In this document: piece by piece, positions 24,390 through 35,584 of the stretch
Position numbering within the stretch: position 1 is the stretch's first letter
Layout of the letters: every line of letters begins with the position of its first letter
NCBI RefSeq assembly: GCF_000699445.3
Contig: NC_067198.1
Location: 39,717,523 to 39,781,522 of the forward strand
Length of the DNA: 64,000 bases
From: Schistosoma haematobium
Lineage: Eukaryota > Platyhelminthes > Trematoda > Strigeidida > Schistosomatidae
Reading direction: 5' to 3'
Program-made: the position numbers and the translations under genes
The notes under the pieces: generated by a model
Seen by the model: only the letters and a program-made list of their open reading frames with translations
Told to the model about the DNA's origin: nothing
Database searches by the model: none

Positions 24390-24485
24390 TTTCCTTGAAA
24401 AAGCTTGGACCAGGTTGCCAGACGAAACGTTGGATTTACTTCAAATTCTTTCGCTGAGATTTTACAAATACCATTCTTCCTCTTT
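24390..24485 (+). repeat. PLE-type hammerhead-like module
   Basis: CCTTGAAAAAGCTTGG, then a GCCAGACGAAACGTTGG box and TCGCTGAGATTTTAC. The same module lies at both ends of the PLE at 58.8-61.9 kb. The CUGANGA box is degenerate (TTGAAAA). A second, more decayed copy lies at 24575-24640. Confidence 0.6.
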
Positions 24486-24627
24486 AATTGTTCATGTTAG
24501 TTTGATAATCTGTATAGTCTATAGTTAATCAATGAACCACATACTTTTATTTCTATTTGATCATTGTAATGTTTGAATAATATTCCGTTGAAAAAGTTTA
24601 GACTAGATTACTAGGGGAAATGTTAGA

Positions 24628-24895
24628 TTGCAGTCTTAAGCCTCGATGGGAAGATACAAGCCAAATAATACCAAGTGAATTTAAATTCACCCCATTGCAC
24701 AAGCAAGTGGCTATCAGAACTCAGTAGCTAAGTGGATAACGTGATGGCGTTTGAAGCAAATGGTACTGGGTTGGAGTCCCATGGTGAGCATCAACTCTGA
24801 GATTCAGGTACATCTAGTTGACGAGTCCCAAATAGGGCGAAACGCGCATCCTGGATTCCACTGCTAGCCACTATCCATCATTGCTTACAGAAATG
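24628..24895 (+). mobile_element. SM-alpha-like SINE with hammerhead (family A)
   Basis: Order: a leader shared with other copies (GATGGGAAGATACAAG...CACCCCATTGCACAAG), an A-box-like GTAGCTAAGTGGATAACG, a weakened B box (GGGTTGGAGTCC), then TTGACGA, a GTCCC/GGGC stem, GAAAC and the CCACTGCTAGCCACTATCCAT tail. This is the layout described for schistosome SM-alpha hammerhead repeats. The first core base is mutated (TTGACGA). Confidence 0.8.
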
Positions 24896-25139
24896 TTAGA
24901 TTTAATTTAAATTTATTCGCTTTGATTTTACAGATACATTTCTTCTTTAATATCTAAGATACAGCAAAAAAATCAGTTTTTTTCTCATTTATATCTGAAC
25001 AATTGTTAAGATTTCAATGGAATAGTTTAACAAATATTGAATACGGATTATATCGAAGAAATAAAATATAAAAATTATATTTGAAATAATTCCAATATTT
25101 CTCTAGGCTAATCGGTCTGAAATTTTTCAGGAAAATAAT

Positions 25140-25690
25140 CGATTCAGTTAGTCAATCAGTTACAACATAGGACCAGGCACATATATGCATCGATTCAGGT
25201 TACCACAGCTCCCTAGCACAACAAGATGAACACCAAATTCATAGAAGTAGTGACATCAATGGTAGTAATATATAAAAGAAAGATTATATATGAGGATATG
25301 ATACAGGGAAAAAAATTAGTTCGTAGGAAGAAAGATATAAAGTTGTTTTAATCTCACAGTTGGAGAGAAGACAAAGAGTGTAAACATCAACGTCATTGTG
25401 ATCAATTCTGAGCTATGTCTGCAGAGTCACGCAGACCCCAACCAAGTGGTCCGCATTTAGCAACATGGTTCGGACTAGAAGTCAGTGACTTCAAGGACTG
25501 ATATCATGTTTTGGTTTGACTGCCTCTTTCTTCCAACTGTCTCCAACACTACTCAGAACTGAGCGTCGTGGTAATCGGTGTTCAGGCATACGTAACATGT
25601 GGCCCAACTATCCCAGTCGATATAGATTCACAACCTCAACAAGTGATTTACCATCATTCCCTAATACCCTGTATCTAACCTCACTACTAG
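25140..25690 (+). repeat. Unclassified dispersed repeat (family C), long copy
   Basis: Matches 31190-31690 in several ordered blocks: a GCATACGTAACATGT / GCATATGTAATATATG block, a CGATATAGATTC / CGATAAAAATCC block and a CCCTGTATCTAACCTCA / CTCTGTATCTAACGTCA block. A 67-codon frame at 25516-25719 falls within it and is not supported as a gene. Confidence 0.5.
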
Positions 25691-26199
25691 TTAAAATTCA
25701 ATCGTTTAGACTATTTTAAACATAATATTTTCATTTAATATTTTTATTGTTTTACATAAAAGTTGTTACGAGAAAACACTCTGAGCTTTTTGAAGTCTTA
25801 TTCAACCAAATTTCAAGTTCTCTTTTTTATGTTCTGTTTGTTTGTACTTGTACTAAAATTATCCCGATAATATTGATTTATTGTTTAGAGTACTATAATT
25901 CATACTAATTTTCTGAAATATCTTCACTTCAGTTGTCATTCAATTTGCTTGTTTGACCTTTATTTTTTTACATATAACTATTTGATCGGTTTATGTGAAG
26001 TACATTGTTCGAAAAAATACTTTAATCTTATTATCCAAATCAAGGTTGAGTAATGTTCATTATTAAAATAGGTTTGCTACTTTGTCGAAAAATGAATTTA
26101 TACAAAGGATTAAGTGAAATGATAATTGTAACAGTTAATTGTAAGACAATCAATGAAACCGATGCCAAGTTTGGATTTGATACATTCACTTGATGTTGT
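25691..26199. other. Intergenic stretch, nothing recognised
   Basis: AT-rich, no gene supported. Confidence 0.35.
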
Positions 26200-26605
26200 T
26201 TACCTGTATCTTCCCATTGTTATATAGGACTGCAATTGATCAGTCTCTTGTTGGCATATGTACATCCTGTGCGGATTGCTTCAAAATAGCCTTAAGTCAC
26301 AAGCTTTTTAAGCAAAGATTAATAGTTAGTGGTTGTTTTGACAGATTGATCACCACCAAAGATTAATAGTGGTTAGCCATGGAATTCAGAACGCTCGTTT
26401 CGTCCCATTTGGGACTCGTCAACTTGATGCACCTGCATCTCAGAGTTGAAACGCGATGACGTTTAAAATGAATGGTATTGGGTTCGAATCTCAGGGTAAA
26501 TATAAACTCTGAGATGTAGATACATCCAGCTGACAATTCTCAAATGAGACGAGATGCTTGTTCTCGATTTCTTTGCCAGCCAATATCCATCTTTGCTTAA
26601 AAAGT
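26200..26605. mobile_element. Head-to-head pair of SM-alpha-like SINEs
   Basis: 26200-26447 is an antisense copy that includes the hammerhead region (on the minus strand TTGACGAGTCCC...GGGACGAAAC) and the GTGACTTAAGGC...GATGGGAAGATACAGG part. From about 26448 to 26605 the sequence turns to the sense strand with a B box (GGGTTCGAATC) and a damaged core (GCTGACAATTC). Confidence 0.75.
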
Positions 26606-27734
26606 TGGATTTGATGGTTTCAAATAAGTTGAGCATTGCGTGGAAAGTTAATAGTAAGTATATTTTTTGTTATATCTCAGATGTGACCTAATTTATTTTC
26701 CACCTAATCAGACAAACTGAACTCGTCAGTAATAAATATATTTTTTGTTATATCCCAATGAGTAAAGTAATTGTATTTCTGACGTTTCGTGACTTAATGT
26801 AAGCCACTTCTTTATAGTAAATAAATAAGTGGAATAAATTAACAAATGAATATACTTAATTATCTATGGAATCAAAAAACATTTTGATGTGTAAGTTTAA
26901 GAAATGTAACGATTTTGATAAATACAATGATAAATCAAGTCATAGAACGTAATCCTTTCATTTACAGAGTTCGAGTCTTATTCTGTGCATAGCCATAGCT
27001 TTTAATATTATAAAAAGTTGTAAACGATAAAGTTTTGAAAGATTTAGACAAACTCAGACAACATCACAACCAATAAATGGTCTATTTTAGTAATCTAAAT
27101 TATGTCAATGTCCTAGGTTTCAAATACAAAACTGATTTTCTGTGCTCTGTTCTACAAGTACGTTTAAATGTCATCTCCTATGTGTAACAAAAAATAACTA
27201 GTTACTCTTAATTTATCTTGCATCAGAGACCCAAGTGTACGCTTAAATCTGTATACGAATAATTAGACGATGCTTATCGTTTCACACATAATGAAAAAAA
27301 GATTCTCATTTGTAAACATCACTTGAAGTTTCTCTGTTTTTTAGAAAAGCAAAAAATTGGATGTTTCTTAAATAGACCAACTGTTTGGTCACCTATATAA
27401 ACAAAGTGTGTTTCTGACAATAGTCTTAACTTTAAATTAGTTTTCTTCTCTAGGTAATATTAACTAGAAAACTGTTGGAAACTGAAGGAGTTAGGCAGTT
27501 AGTCTGTCCTTGTATGGAACTTCTTAATTATCTACACCTTATCAAAAACCAACTTCAAATTCAGAATTTTCTTATTCTACGTTTTTTAAAATGTTTTCAT
27601 TTATGAACTTACAAGGGTTGTTAATCTTTGTCCAAGATTGTTTTCTGGGAAAACATTTGTTATTATTGCAATTTTCACCAATGATACTGCGCATACGATA
27701 ATACAGATGGTAAATGAGATTCCATTTTCATAAC
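26606..27734. other. Intergenic stretch, no supported gene
   Basis: AT-rich. A short phrase (TATATTTTTTGTTATATCYCA) occurs twice near 26665 and 26735. Nothing else identified. Confidence 0.35.
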
Positions 27735-28115
27735 TGAATTCATGAGTCAAACTGAGCTAGACAACCATTAGAAACCTGAAATCACTAGACGGCCGTTCCG
27801 TCCTTTTATTGGATTCCTCAGCAGTGCTCTACCGCGATCTCGCACTTGAAAACCAATCCCCACAAAACTACTTCAACGAGATAATAAATCAATATAGGGA
27901 TACCGGTTTATTGGTATGGAGGTTAAGCGTTCGCAAGCAAGACTGGAGGTCCTGGGTTTGTATCCGGCATGCGGGATCGTGAGTGTGTACTGCTGAGGAG
28001 TTCCATACAAGGACAAGACGGCCACCTAATGCTTTCGTGTTCCTAATGGTTCTCTAGCTTATATCAATTCGTGAGTTTAACTAAGAAAATACTACAAACT
28101 CCACATATCCCCATA
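27735..28115. mobile_element. Foldback pair of family-B SINEs
   Basis: 27735-27880 is antisense (3' part through the hammerhead, GCAGTG then a CTACC break). 27895-28115 is sense with an A-box-like GTATGGAGGTTAAGCG, a weak B box (GGGTTTGTATCC), CTGAGGA and ACAAGAC in place of GAAAC, and the ACAAACTCCACATATCCCCAT tail. Confidence 0.75.
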
Positions 28116-28724
28116 CCGATAAAATTCCATTTGTCTATTTAAATACACCCATATACTGAAGTAATTTAGGTGACAGTTTTCCAAATTCATTTTCTGTAAA
28201 TAGATAATATGTAAGTATTTATATTAATATGCCTTATAAATGAAATATCAAACATTTTAATGTTTCAAAAACACTAATTATTCTAGCGCAATCATATTTG
28301 TAAGTTATTTTCCCTCAAAAATAAAGATGACAAATTTAGTTCTGATTAATAATCAGGTAAAACATTTTATGATGGGTAAAAAATCGAGTTATGATATCCA
28401 CATCAATGACTTTTTTTCGTCAGACAACCCTTGAAAACCATGAAGCAGTAAATAGCTGTTTTGTCGAATTATTGGATTACGTAGCAATACAAATCCATAA
28501 CCTTAAATTGAATCCAGTATCTTCAAGACTCCCTCTGAGCGCTTATCTTTTACACCACTGAGTTGCTGTCTACTGGCTTAAACTTTTGACTTTGATTAAT
28601 TCAAGATATTAAGTAAAAATCTTTGAATGGCACTGAAGGTAAATTTAAAATAATTGGATTACAGTCACAATGTTGTTAATGAATGATCATGTTTAATCAG
28701 ATTATGAATAAAATTCATAACTTA

Positions 28725-28885
28725 GTAGCTGAGTGGATAACGCGATGGTGTTTGAAGCGAACACTACTGGGTTCCAGTCTCAGAGTGAACATGAACTCTG
28801 AGATACAGGTACATTCAGCTGACGAGTCCCGAACAGGACGAAACGAAAGTCTTAGATTCTACTGCTAGTCACTATCCATCTTTGC
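28725..28885 (+). mobile_element. SM-alpha-like SINE with intact-looking hammerhead core
   Basis: A-box-like GTAGCTGAGTGGATAACG, a B-box-like GGGTTCCAGTCTC, then CTGACGA, GTCC paired with GGAC, GAAAC and a GTC triplet followed by TTAGATTCT. Among the family-A copies here it keeps the core best. Confidence 0.8.
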
Positions 28886-29082
28886 TTATAAAAATTCAAC
28901 ATAATTTAAAGTATTTGATCTAATTTTATTGATTTGTGGCTTAAAAATTCCTCTTTTATGGACTTTCACAATCATATGACTGTATTTCGCACTAAACATA
29001 AATATAAAGATCATTATGAACAATGTAATTTTTCCAACAACAAAAAAAGTATTTACATTTTGAATGAGTTTTATTGCATTAA

Positions 29083-29670
29083 ATGGACATGTTGAAGATA
29101 AAAATCAAAATAATTTTTGAATGCATAATTATCTTATTAAAAATCAGTTTTTATTTATCCCGTCGTACAGTTATTGAAAGTAGATCAAGTGTTGTATACG
29201 ATTCCTATGGAGATGATTCTTCTAATTCTACTGATGATTACAATAATGTAACCTTTCCTCGAGAATTTGATGCATTTTCTGGAAAGTCATACTTCTCATA
29301 CGAAGATACAAAAGATCCATTCAACGAAGTAAATGTAACGAATGACTATTATTTTGATAATAAAAGTCGTGAAATATATTCAGATGATAATGGATGGTAT
29401 AATTATGATTTTAATGATGAATCTAACGTGAATGATGGAAATGATATAATTGATGAAACAAATGAAAACGATAGATATTATGACAGTGATTATTATACAG
29501 GGAGGGATCGGGACGAAATCTGGCATAAACAGTATGAGTTCGAAAAACAACAAACCAATGAAACAAATTATACAACTCAAAGTCCTAATGAAAACACAGA
29601 GGGAAAGGAAAACCAAACAACGACAACAACGACAATAAAGATGACGTCAGCATCAGGCGTAAAAAGTTGA
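29083..29670 (+). CDS. Secreted acidic Asp/Asn/Tyr-rich protein
   Basis: 195 aa, single exon, family unknown to me. A hydrophobic segment (about residues 5-26) acts as a signal peptide or anchor. An in-frame ATG two codons downstream (29089) would give an equally good start. The body is rich in Asp, Asn, Ser and Tyr (for example YDSYGDDSSNSTDDYNN, then NDENDRYYDSDYY-like stretches) and carries several N-glycosylation sequons, with NST, NVT, NET and NYT visible. The C-terminus has a run of threonines before IKMTSASG. Composition and layout (signal peptide, acidic Tyr-rich body, Thr-rich tail) match the genes at 37350 and 62897, so I place it in the same loose group. Function not known. Confidence 0.7.
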   Translation: MDMLKIKIKIIFECIIILLKISFYLSRRTVIESRSSVVYDSYGDDSSNSTDDYNNVTFPREFDAFSGKSYFSYEDTKDPFNEVNVTNDYYFDNKSREIYSDDNGWYNYDFNDESNVNDGNDIIDETNENDRYYDSDYYTGRDRDEIWHKQYEFEKQQTNETNYTTQSPNENTEGKENQTTTTTTIKMTSASGVKS

Positions 29671-30339
29671 GATGATGTTACATTATTATTCATTTATTAA
29701 AAATAAGATCCCATATTTTTTTAAAGATGTAAACAGAATAACTGATAAAAGTGTACTTAAAATTGCTGAAAACCGTGTTACTTGTTATGTCATATGTTAA
29801 TGTCGGGTAGCCGGTAAATTTGAGGGACATTGTAATGTTGACCAAAGATGTAAGAAGTAGTTTGAAGAGGTCAGAAAGGTTTTGTAGACGGTTTTTGTTA
29901 TGGTATGGTACCAGATGGTTGAGGATTGAAAATATAGAAACATTTTTGTTCTTCCAAATTTGATACCACCTGTCAGTAATGTCAAGGCAATCAGCTTATT
30001 GGGGATTCAAAGAAAAATAATCAAGCCTAGTAGCAAAATAAATACATTTAGACGAGTAGTACATCCTTTTACATGAACGTTATAAAACGTCCCAAAAAAT
30101 CTCAGTTTTCTTGCTGACGTATAACATTAACCTGAAGGATCGCTTCTTTGTTAATTAATAAATAATCATCGATAGAATTCCCAGATTCAGAACAAATTAA
30201 ATATTTAAGTGAAATGTACATTACAGTATTTAGCTCTAAGACATTTCAAATGAGGATGATAAAATTATCTAAAATTTTGATGGTAAATGAAGTCAGTGAT
30301 CGTTGTATTCATAGTTATAGTTAACACTATTACAATCAG
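29671..30339. other. 3' flank of the 29.1-kb gene, no other gene
   Basis: AT-rich. The minus frame 29797-29985 has no supporting features. Confidence 0.35.
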
Positions 30340-30760
30340 CAAAGATGAGTGATGGACAGAAGTGGAATCCATGACGCGCGTTACGTTTTGTTTGAGATCC
30401 GTCAGCTGGATGATCAGTTGCAATCCTAAATATCAATGAGAAGACTTAGACGAACAATGCAATATGAATTGAACCTCACCCTATTGCACAAGTTAGTGAC
30501 TATCAGGTTAAGTAGATAACGTGGTGGCGTTTCAAGAGAACGGTACTGGGTTCGAGTTCCAGATTGGAGATCAACTCCGGGGTTCAGACACGCCGAGCTG
30601 ACGAGTCCCAAACCTAACGAAACTTGAGTCCTAGATTCCACTGCTAGCTACCATTCATCTTTGCTTACAGTGTTTGTGACTTAGGGCGATATCAAGGAAA
30701 TCTGTACATGATGCACATACGTCAATAAGAGACTGATCGTTTTTGAAACAAGATACGATT
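30340..30760. mobile_element. Foldback pair of SM-alpha-like SINEs
   Basis: 30340-30418 is an antisense fragment covering the hammerhead and its 3' flank (minus strand reads CCAGCTGACGGATCTC...). 30419-30760 is a long sense copy with GGGTTCGAGTTCC as B box, CTGACGAGTCCC and GAAAC, but with the stem-II 3' strand changed to CTAAC. It continues through GTGACTTAGGGCGATATC into the tail. Confidence 0.75.
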
Positions 30761-30915
30761 AGAGTCTAATTAATTGATAATTCTCCTAATACAATCGACA
30801 AGTAAAATTATGTAAACGTAGATAATTATAGTCAAGTGGTTTCTATATTGTCTATCTAAAGAATGTATCCGATTAAACTGTAAAATAGACAGAACTAAAT
30901 TCACAGAATAAACTG

Positions 30916-31099
30916 CTATTCACTTGTGTAATTTGTTTAGATAAATCATATTGATTTCAATTATGAAATATGTAATTTATTCAAATCTCAGTGCAACGAA
31001 ATTTAATTGTTACGTAGATTCAATTCATTTATTTACGAATATATCATTGCATAATACAAATGAAATAAAAGAGTTGAACTTTAAATAGTCTATTGAGTT
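30916..31099 (+). repeat. 184-bp direct repeat, copy 1
   Basis: Same length as 37072-37255 and, by eye, identical except for one base (GTTTAGATAAATC here, GTTTAAATAAATC there). The second copy is the promoter-proximal region of the gene at 37350. No gene follows this copy. Confidence 0.9.
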
Positions 31100-31189
31100 T
31101 TATTGAATTTTACGAAAAAGTTTTATAATTAGGATCGTTGACTGATAGACTGTAAGATATTATAAGCGCTTATTTGTTGGCCTAAGTTA

Positions 31190-31690
31190 CCATATTAGAC
31201 AAGCACGAAAAGGTGAAACTAAAAAAATAGATAGAAACGATGTAGAAACAAAGATAAAAAGAAAGATCGAACCGTGGAATACGATATACAAGACGGGGTT
31301 CAAATGTTGGTGATCTACAGTCTGTATGGAGAGGTACTGGGATTTAAGATTAGGAATGCATCAGCGCTATATTGAGTGAATCACATAAAATTTTCAACCA
31401 ATGACAGTAACTATCACACAGAGCACAGGCACGTAATCTGTATCTATCAAGATGGCTCAAACTATCAGTCGACTATTTGGTGAACTGACTCCACATTTCG
31501 GTTACTTCCTGCTAGCTTCCTCCCAACCTACTCAGCTATTATCATACGTCTAGGTGTTTAGTGGGTGGGCATATGTAATATATGTTCTAACCATAACGGT
31601 CGATAAAAATCCATCACTTATCAATTTAGTTACGTTAATTACCTATCACTCTGTATCTAACGTCAGAATTGCTAACTCGATGGTCCCCAA
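31190..31690 (+). repeat. Unclassified dispersed repeat (family C)
   Basis: Second long copy of the repeat seen at 25140-25690, with the same order of conserved blocks. No coding capacity seen. Confidence 0.5.
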
Positions 31691-32388
31691 ATGTTTAAGA
31701 GCTATACTTCCAAGACATCAATAAATATTTGAAACCTTATAAACTGATTTTCCACCAAGTACCTTATGTCCAGCCTCAACATTCCTAGTGTTTGTTGGCT
31801 GATCAATTTTCATACAAGCTAATTACGGCATAAATAAACACTTCAAGGAAACTACATCGTCCAAATTCTATTTGTTAATTCGACAGGGTACTATTTTCTT
31901 AATAAGAAACATTTTACAAGCAAAGCGTTTGTCATTTTAAGTCAACTTATATTTGTGAAAAATTGTTTTTCTTAAGGAACTTCAATAAGCCCGAAATTGG
32001 AATTCAACTACCAGACATCAGTCTAGAGTCAGTCAAAAATTATTCTAAATAACAATGGACTAGTAGAAACTGGATTATTGCACTTATTTCACTAATAAAA
32101 GTGACATTGTTAAGGCTAATTATTGAGTAAATGGATGGTAGTCTTGTTATAAATTGATAATTATCAGCAGTTTAACTCAAATCAGGTCTCATGTCTTGTA
32201 TATGCAATTCGCTTAACTTAGTTTCTGTATTCCAATGTTAGGAGCCGATATAAAAAGCAATTATTTAGATCTAAAAGGTTTCTATTCATTTTTGATAAAT
32301 GACTATAATTATTGTACAGCATTACATTCCTCCTCTTGATGACCATAATAGTGAAGAAGCTTTCATGATTATTTCAGTATGTGATATA
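31691..32388. other. Intergenic stretch, nothing recognised
   Basis: AT-rich, no gene supported; 3' flank of the minus-strand gene at 32389. Confidence 0.35.
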
Positions 32389-32883
32389 TCATATAAATAA
32401 CCAGTTAGTCGTTATATTTGATGCAAAAAGAGATTTTTCGATGTGATCACTAATATTAGCTACTTTTTCGAGTTTTGTTTCCAACTGTTGACTTTTAAAT
32501 TCAACACTTCTCTCATGTTGTTGATCATCAGATTCATTCATCATGAATGGAAAACTGGAAAAATTCAATTGAGGCCATGTGTTATTAGGAAAATTCATTT
32601 TTTCAGTATTAAAATCCGTTTCATTTGAATGCAAATTAATTGTTCTATTTTCTGTCTTGATTTTTAGTTCAACATCTAATGAGGAGTTTGTATTCTGGTC
32701 TTTTAGCAAAGAATTTAGAAACGATTCATTAACATATTTGAACAGTTGTTCTCCATCTAAATTCTCAGATGTATTATAAGAATCATTTCTAAAATATATG
32801 AATATATGTGTTCTGTTGTAAACAAATCTATCACTGGATACATGTAAAACAACTCCTAGCAAATAAAAATGTAAAATATTCAT
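32389..32883 (-). CDS. Small secreted protein with many N-glycosylation sequons
   Basis: 164 aa, single exon, no family recognised. Residues 1-18 are a likely signal peptide (MNILHFYLLGVVLHVSS). The mature part has 12 Asn-X-Ser/Thr sequons in about 145 residues (NRT, NDS, NTS, NES, NSS, NRT, NET, NNT, NFS, NES, NIS, NIT), spread evenly. It ends with a region of helix-forming residues (KSQQLETKLEKVANISDHIEKSL) and a short hydrophobic C-terminus NWLFI. Unlike its neighbours it is not Tyr- or Gly-rich. A long TA run 70-80 bp before the ATG may serve as TATA box. The even spacing of sequons argues for selection and for a real glycoprotein, yet a chance frame cannot be fully ruled out. Confidence 0.65.
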   Translation of the reverse strand: MNILHFYLLGVVLHVSSDRFVYNRTHIFIYFRNDSYNTSENLDGEQLFKYVNESFLNSLLKDQNTNSSLDVELKIKTENRTINLHSNETDFNTEKMNFPNNTWPQLNFSSFPFMMNESDDQQHERSVEFKSQQLETKLEKVANISDHIEKSLFASNITTNWLFI

Positions 32884-32950
32884 TTTCAGAATGTTTCTTC
32901 TGATGAAGTGTTAATTTATGAGAGTGAAATCATTGAATAGCATATGCTGT

Positions 32951-32963
32951 TATATATATATAT
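32951..32963 (-). promoter_or_regulatory. TATA-like run before the 32.4-kb gene
   Basis: A TA-repeat (minus strand TATATATATATAA) about 70 bp before the ATG at 32883. Between it and the start lies CTATTCAATGATTTCACTCTCAT, similar to a CTATTGAAGCACTCTCAT stretch before the gene at 62897. Confidence 0.35.
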
Positions 32964-33482
32964 GATCATGTGATAATCAAATCTCCATATCGGAAATTAT
33001 TTCAGATTTAAATCATTCGTTTCAATGAGATTGAATGAAGCAACCTGACTGAAGCATCCATATTGTAATTTATTAGGAAGTGGCTGAAGATAAGACTTAA
33101 GAATAATTATAGAGACATATATACTTTAATGAAAATATACCAAAATATGATATCCGGCTATTCTATTCATTATGACAAGAGTGACACTATTTTAAGAGAA
33201 TACAAACATGAGATCTCTGATATTTTATTCTGAAAAACTTAGATTATTTGAAAAGTTAATTTATATTCTAGATTAAGGATTAAAATGGTCATTACATACT
33301 TAAACATGAAGCATTTAACTCGTTGAACCTTAACACTTAAATATAATTACTCAATGTTCTATTAAAAATATTTCGCAGTTATGTCATTCTAACTACATTT
33401 TTTTATACAAGCGTATGATTAATTTATAATCATACTTGTAATCTAAAAGTTATTACTTTTAAACTATGCAAACAATTTTATC
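32964..33482. other. Upstream intergenic stretch, nothing recognised
   Basis: AT-rich, no gene supported. Confidence 0.35.
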
Positions 33483-33562
33483 TACTCAGGATAGAGTTCG
33501 ATAGGGAATGTTGGTGGGCGGTCTATGCTCCTCCATGAGGGGTAACAAACGTAAGTATGTAA
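33483..33562 (+). mobile_element. RTE 3' end, severely truncated
   Basis: About 80 bp matching the last part of the RTE element (GGTGGGCGGTCTATGCTCCT, then GAGGGGTAACAAACGTAAGT). Confidence 0.75.
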
Positions 33563-34079
33563 ACCATTTTATCACCTAAATATTCATCACATATTTTCAT
33601 TCCTCGATTATTCTGATTACAGCTGATTGCCTCTACAATAGGAATAAACATATTATTAGGTCAATAAACAGTAAACTATCTCTTTGTTTTATCGAACATT
33701 GAACATTGAATAAAACATATTCGGTGTTTAATTTAATTACAGCGATAGATAGATATATGTGAAACTTTTTGAAATAGTATGCACTTTAATAAACAAACTA
33801 GAATTATCATTTGATTGGTTATTATTTACAACTAATTTATGTTACATTTTATTAGTAATAACAAGACTTGATGAGAAATAATTACCATTAACTAATTGAT
33901 CAGTGTACTTTTTTAAAAGGTCAACCGTATACATTTACAAATATATTCTTGAGATTATCAGTATGAGAATTGTAGTATTTTCACTGTTGAATTCCATCAT
34001 GACAATCATTCTGTTGAGTTTTGTATTTTAAAAATTTCTGTTTTAATTTAGAACATTAAATAAAGTTGGGGTTGTGTTG
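33563..34079. other. Intergenic stretch, nothing recognised
   Basis: AT-rich, no gene supported. Confidence 0.35.
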
Positions 34080-34400
34080 TTTGTATTGAGATCATGAGTC
34101 GATCAATGTTAGACCACTAATTGAGAACCTAAGAGTACTGGATGGTCATTTCGTCCTAGTACGATTCTCCACATAAGTATTCAACACCATCCCGTATTCA
34201 CCATTCAAACACAGAAAATTCACTCTCACATGCGAACTCTTAACCATTAGACCACTGAGCCATCATTCAGTGGTGTTAATGTTTGACTTCAACCAATCCA
34301 CGAAACTGCACAACCATCTTCCATTGTCTTTGGTGAGTAACTGCCTCACACCCGATACGGATTGAACTCCAATGGTGTCGGCTTCTCACTCAAGTTAAAT
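34080..34400 (-). mobile_element. Family-B SINE, divergent subfamily, antisense
   Basis: Minus-strand SINE whose B-box region reads TGTGTTTGAATGG rather than GGGTTCGAATC. It shares this change, and the bases around it, with the copy at 39345-39755, so the two form a distinct subfamily in inverted orientation. The GAAAC-side core reads GGACGAAATG and the first core box is not recognisable. Confidence 0.75.
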
Positions 34401-35584
34401 AGTATAAACATTTGAACTAGTTCATAAACTTCAAGTGTTAAGTATGAAATAAATTAAAACTTTAGAATAAAGAGAATTAAGCGAAGAAAATTTTCTTTCT
34501 GACGAAATCATTTATTTAAGCTGTCGATTTGTATTTATAGTTTTATGGAGTCTCGCATCAATTTATGATGCAATCATCTCTATCCCTCTATAGACATATG
34601 TTTACCATATAACTATGAATATGAATGCACAGCGTAAGTAAATGATCTCGTCGAATTCTTTTTATTCTTATTCAATGACTCAATGGATTATTTTAAAACT
34701 TTAAAAGTTTGTTTAAATGAAAAAAATTCTTGAATTTTATAACAGTGGTTATAAAGTTGTATGAGACATTCATATTAATGTAATTTAATGTTAAGTTTCG
34801 TCAAAATTCAGCACCATCTTATGTACTGAATGAATGTTATTAGGTAGATTTACTATCTAACGAAAAGTTCCTGGATGAATTGGCTCAATTCTACATTCAA
34901 TCGATGACAATTGTGAGGCGTAGTTTTGTGGATTTCATATGTTTTTTAACTTGCATTCTAATCTGTAATTTGCGTTTAGTTAACATTGACTAAGTTCGTT
35001 TGGTACTTTTACAAAATATCATAATCAGTTTAATAAATGTAAGAAGAATGGATGCTTTGTCTCAGAATCATTGTTAAAGGTCTATTCAAAACAATAATTT
35101 TGTTGTATATTCTACTTATATCGACAGAAGTAGTATATAACGCTAGTCAGGAATAAAATGTCTGGTAGCAGAAAGTTCGAAGATCGAAGAGGAAAGAACG
35201 GAAACAGAAAACAATTGGTATGGAAATGCAAGAACAATGAAGTCTGAGACAGTTATTGAACATTTTGCAAATGGAGTATTAGTGTGAAGTTTTTCTATTT
35301 TACCAAGTATGTGTACTCATCTGTGTTCGTCTTCACTACAATTTCACGTTCTCATAGGAAGCAGATGCTCATTTTCTTCAGTCGCTTTTTGAAGTATAAT
35401 ATTGCAAATTACGCTTAAAACAGTGTCACTTAAATAACATAGGTTTTCAAGGGAGACTTGATTTTAGTTACGAGTGATTAGCTGTAAAGTCCATGACGAT
35501 TACTCTATTGGATGTAGGACTCATTGGAAGGATATATAACTGAAACAATAGTATGAAAAAACCCATAATATGTTTTATTTTCAG
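34401..35584. other. Intergenic stretch, no supported gene
   Basis: AT-rich, no gene or named repeat recognised. Confidence 0.35.
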
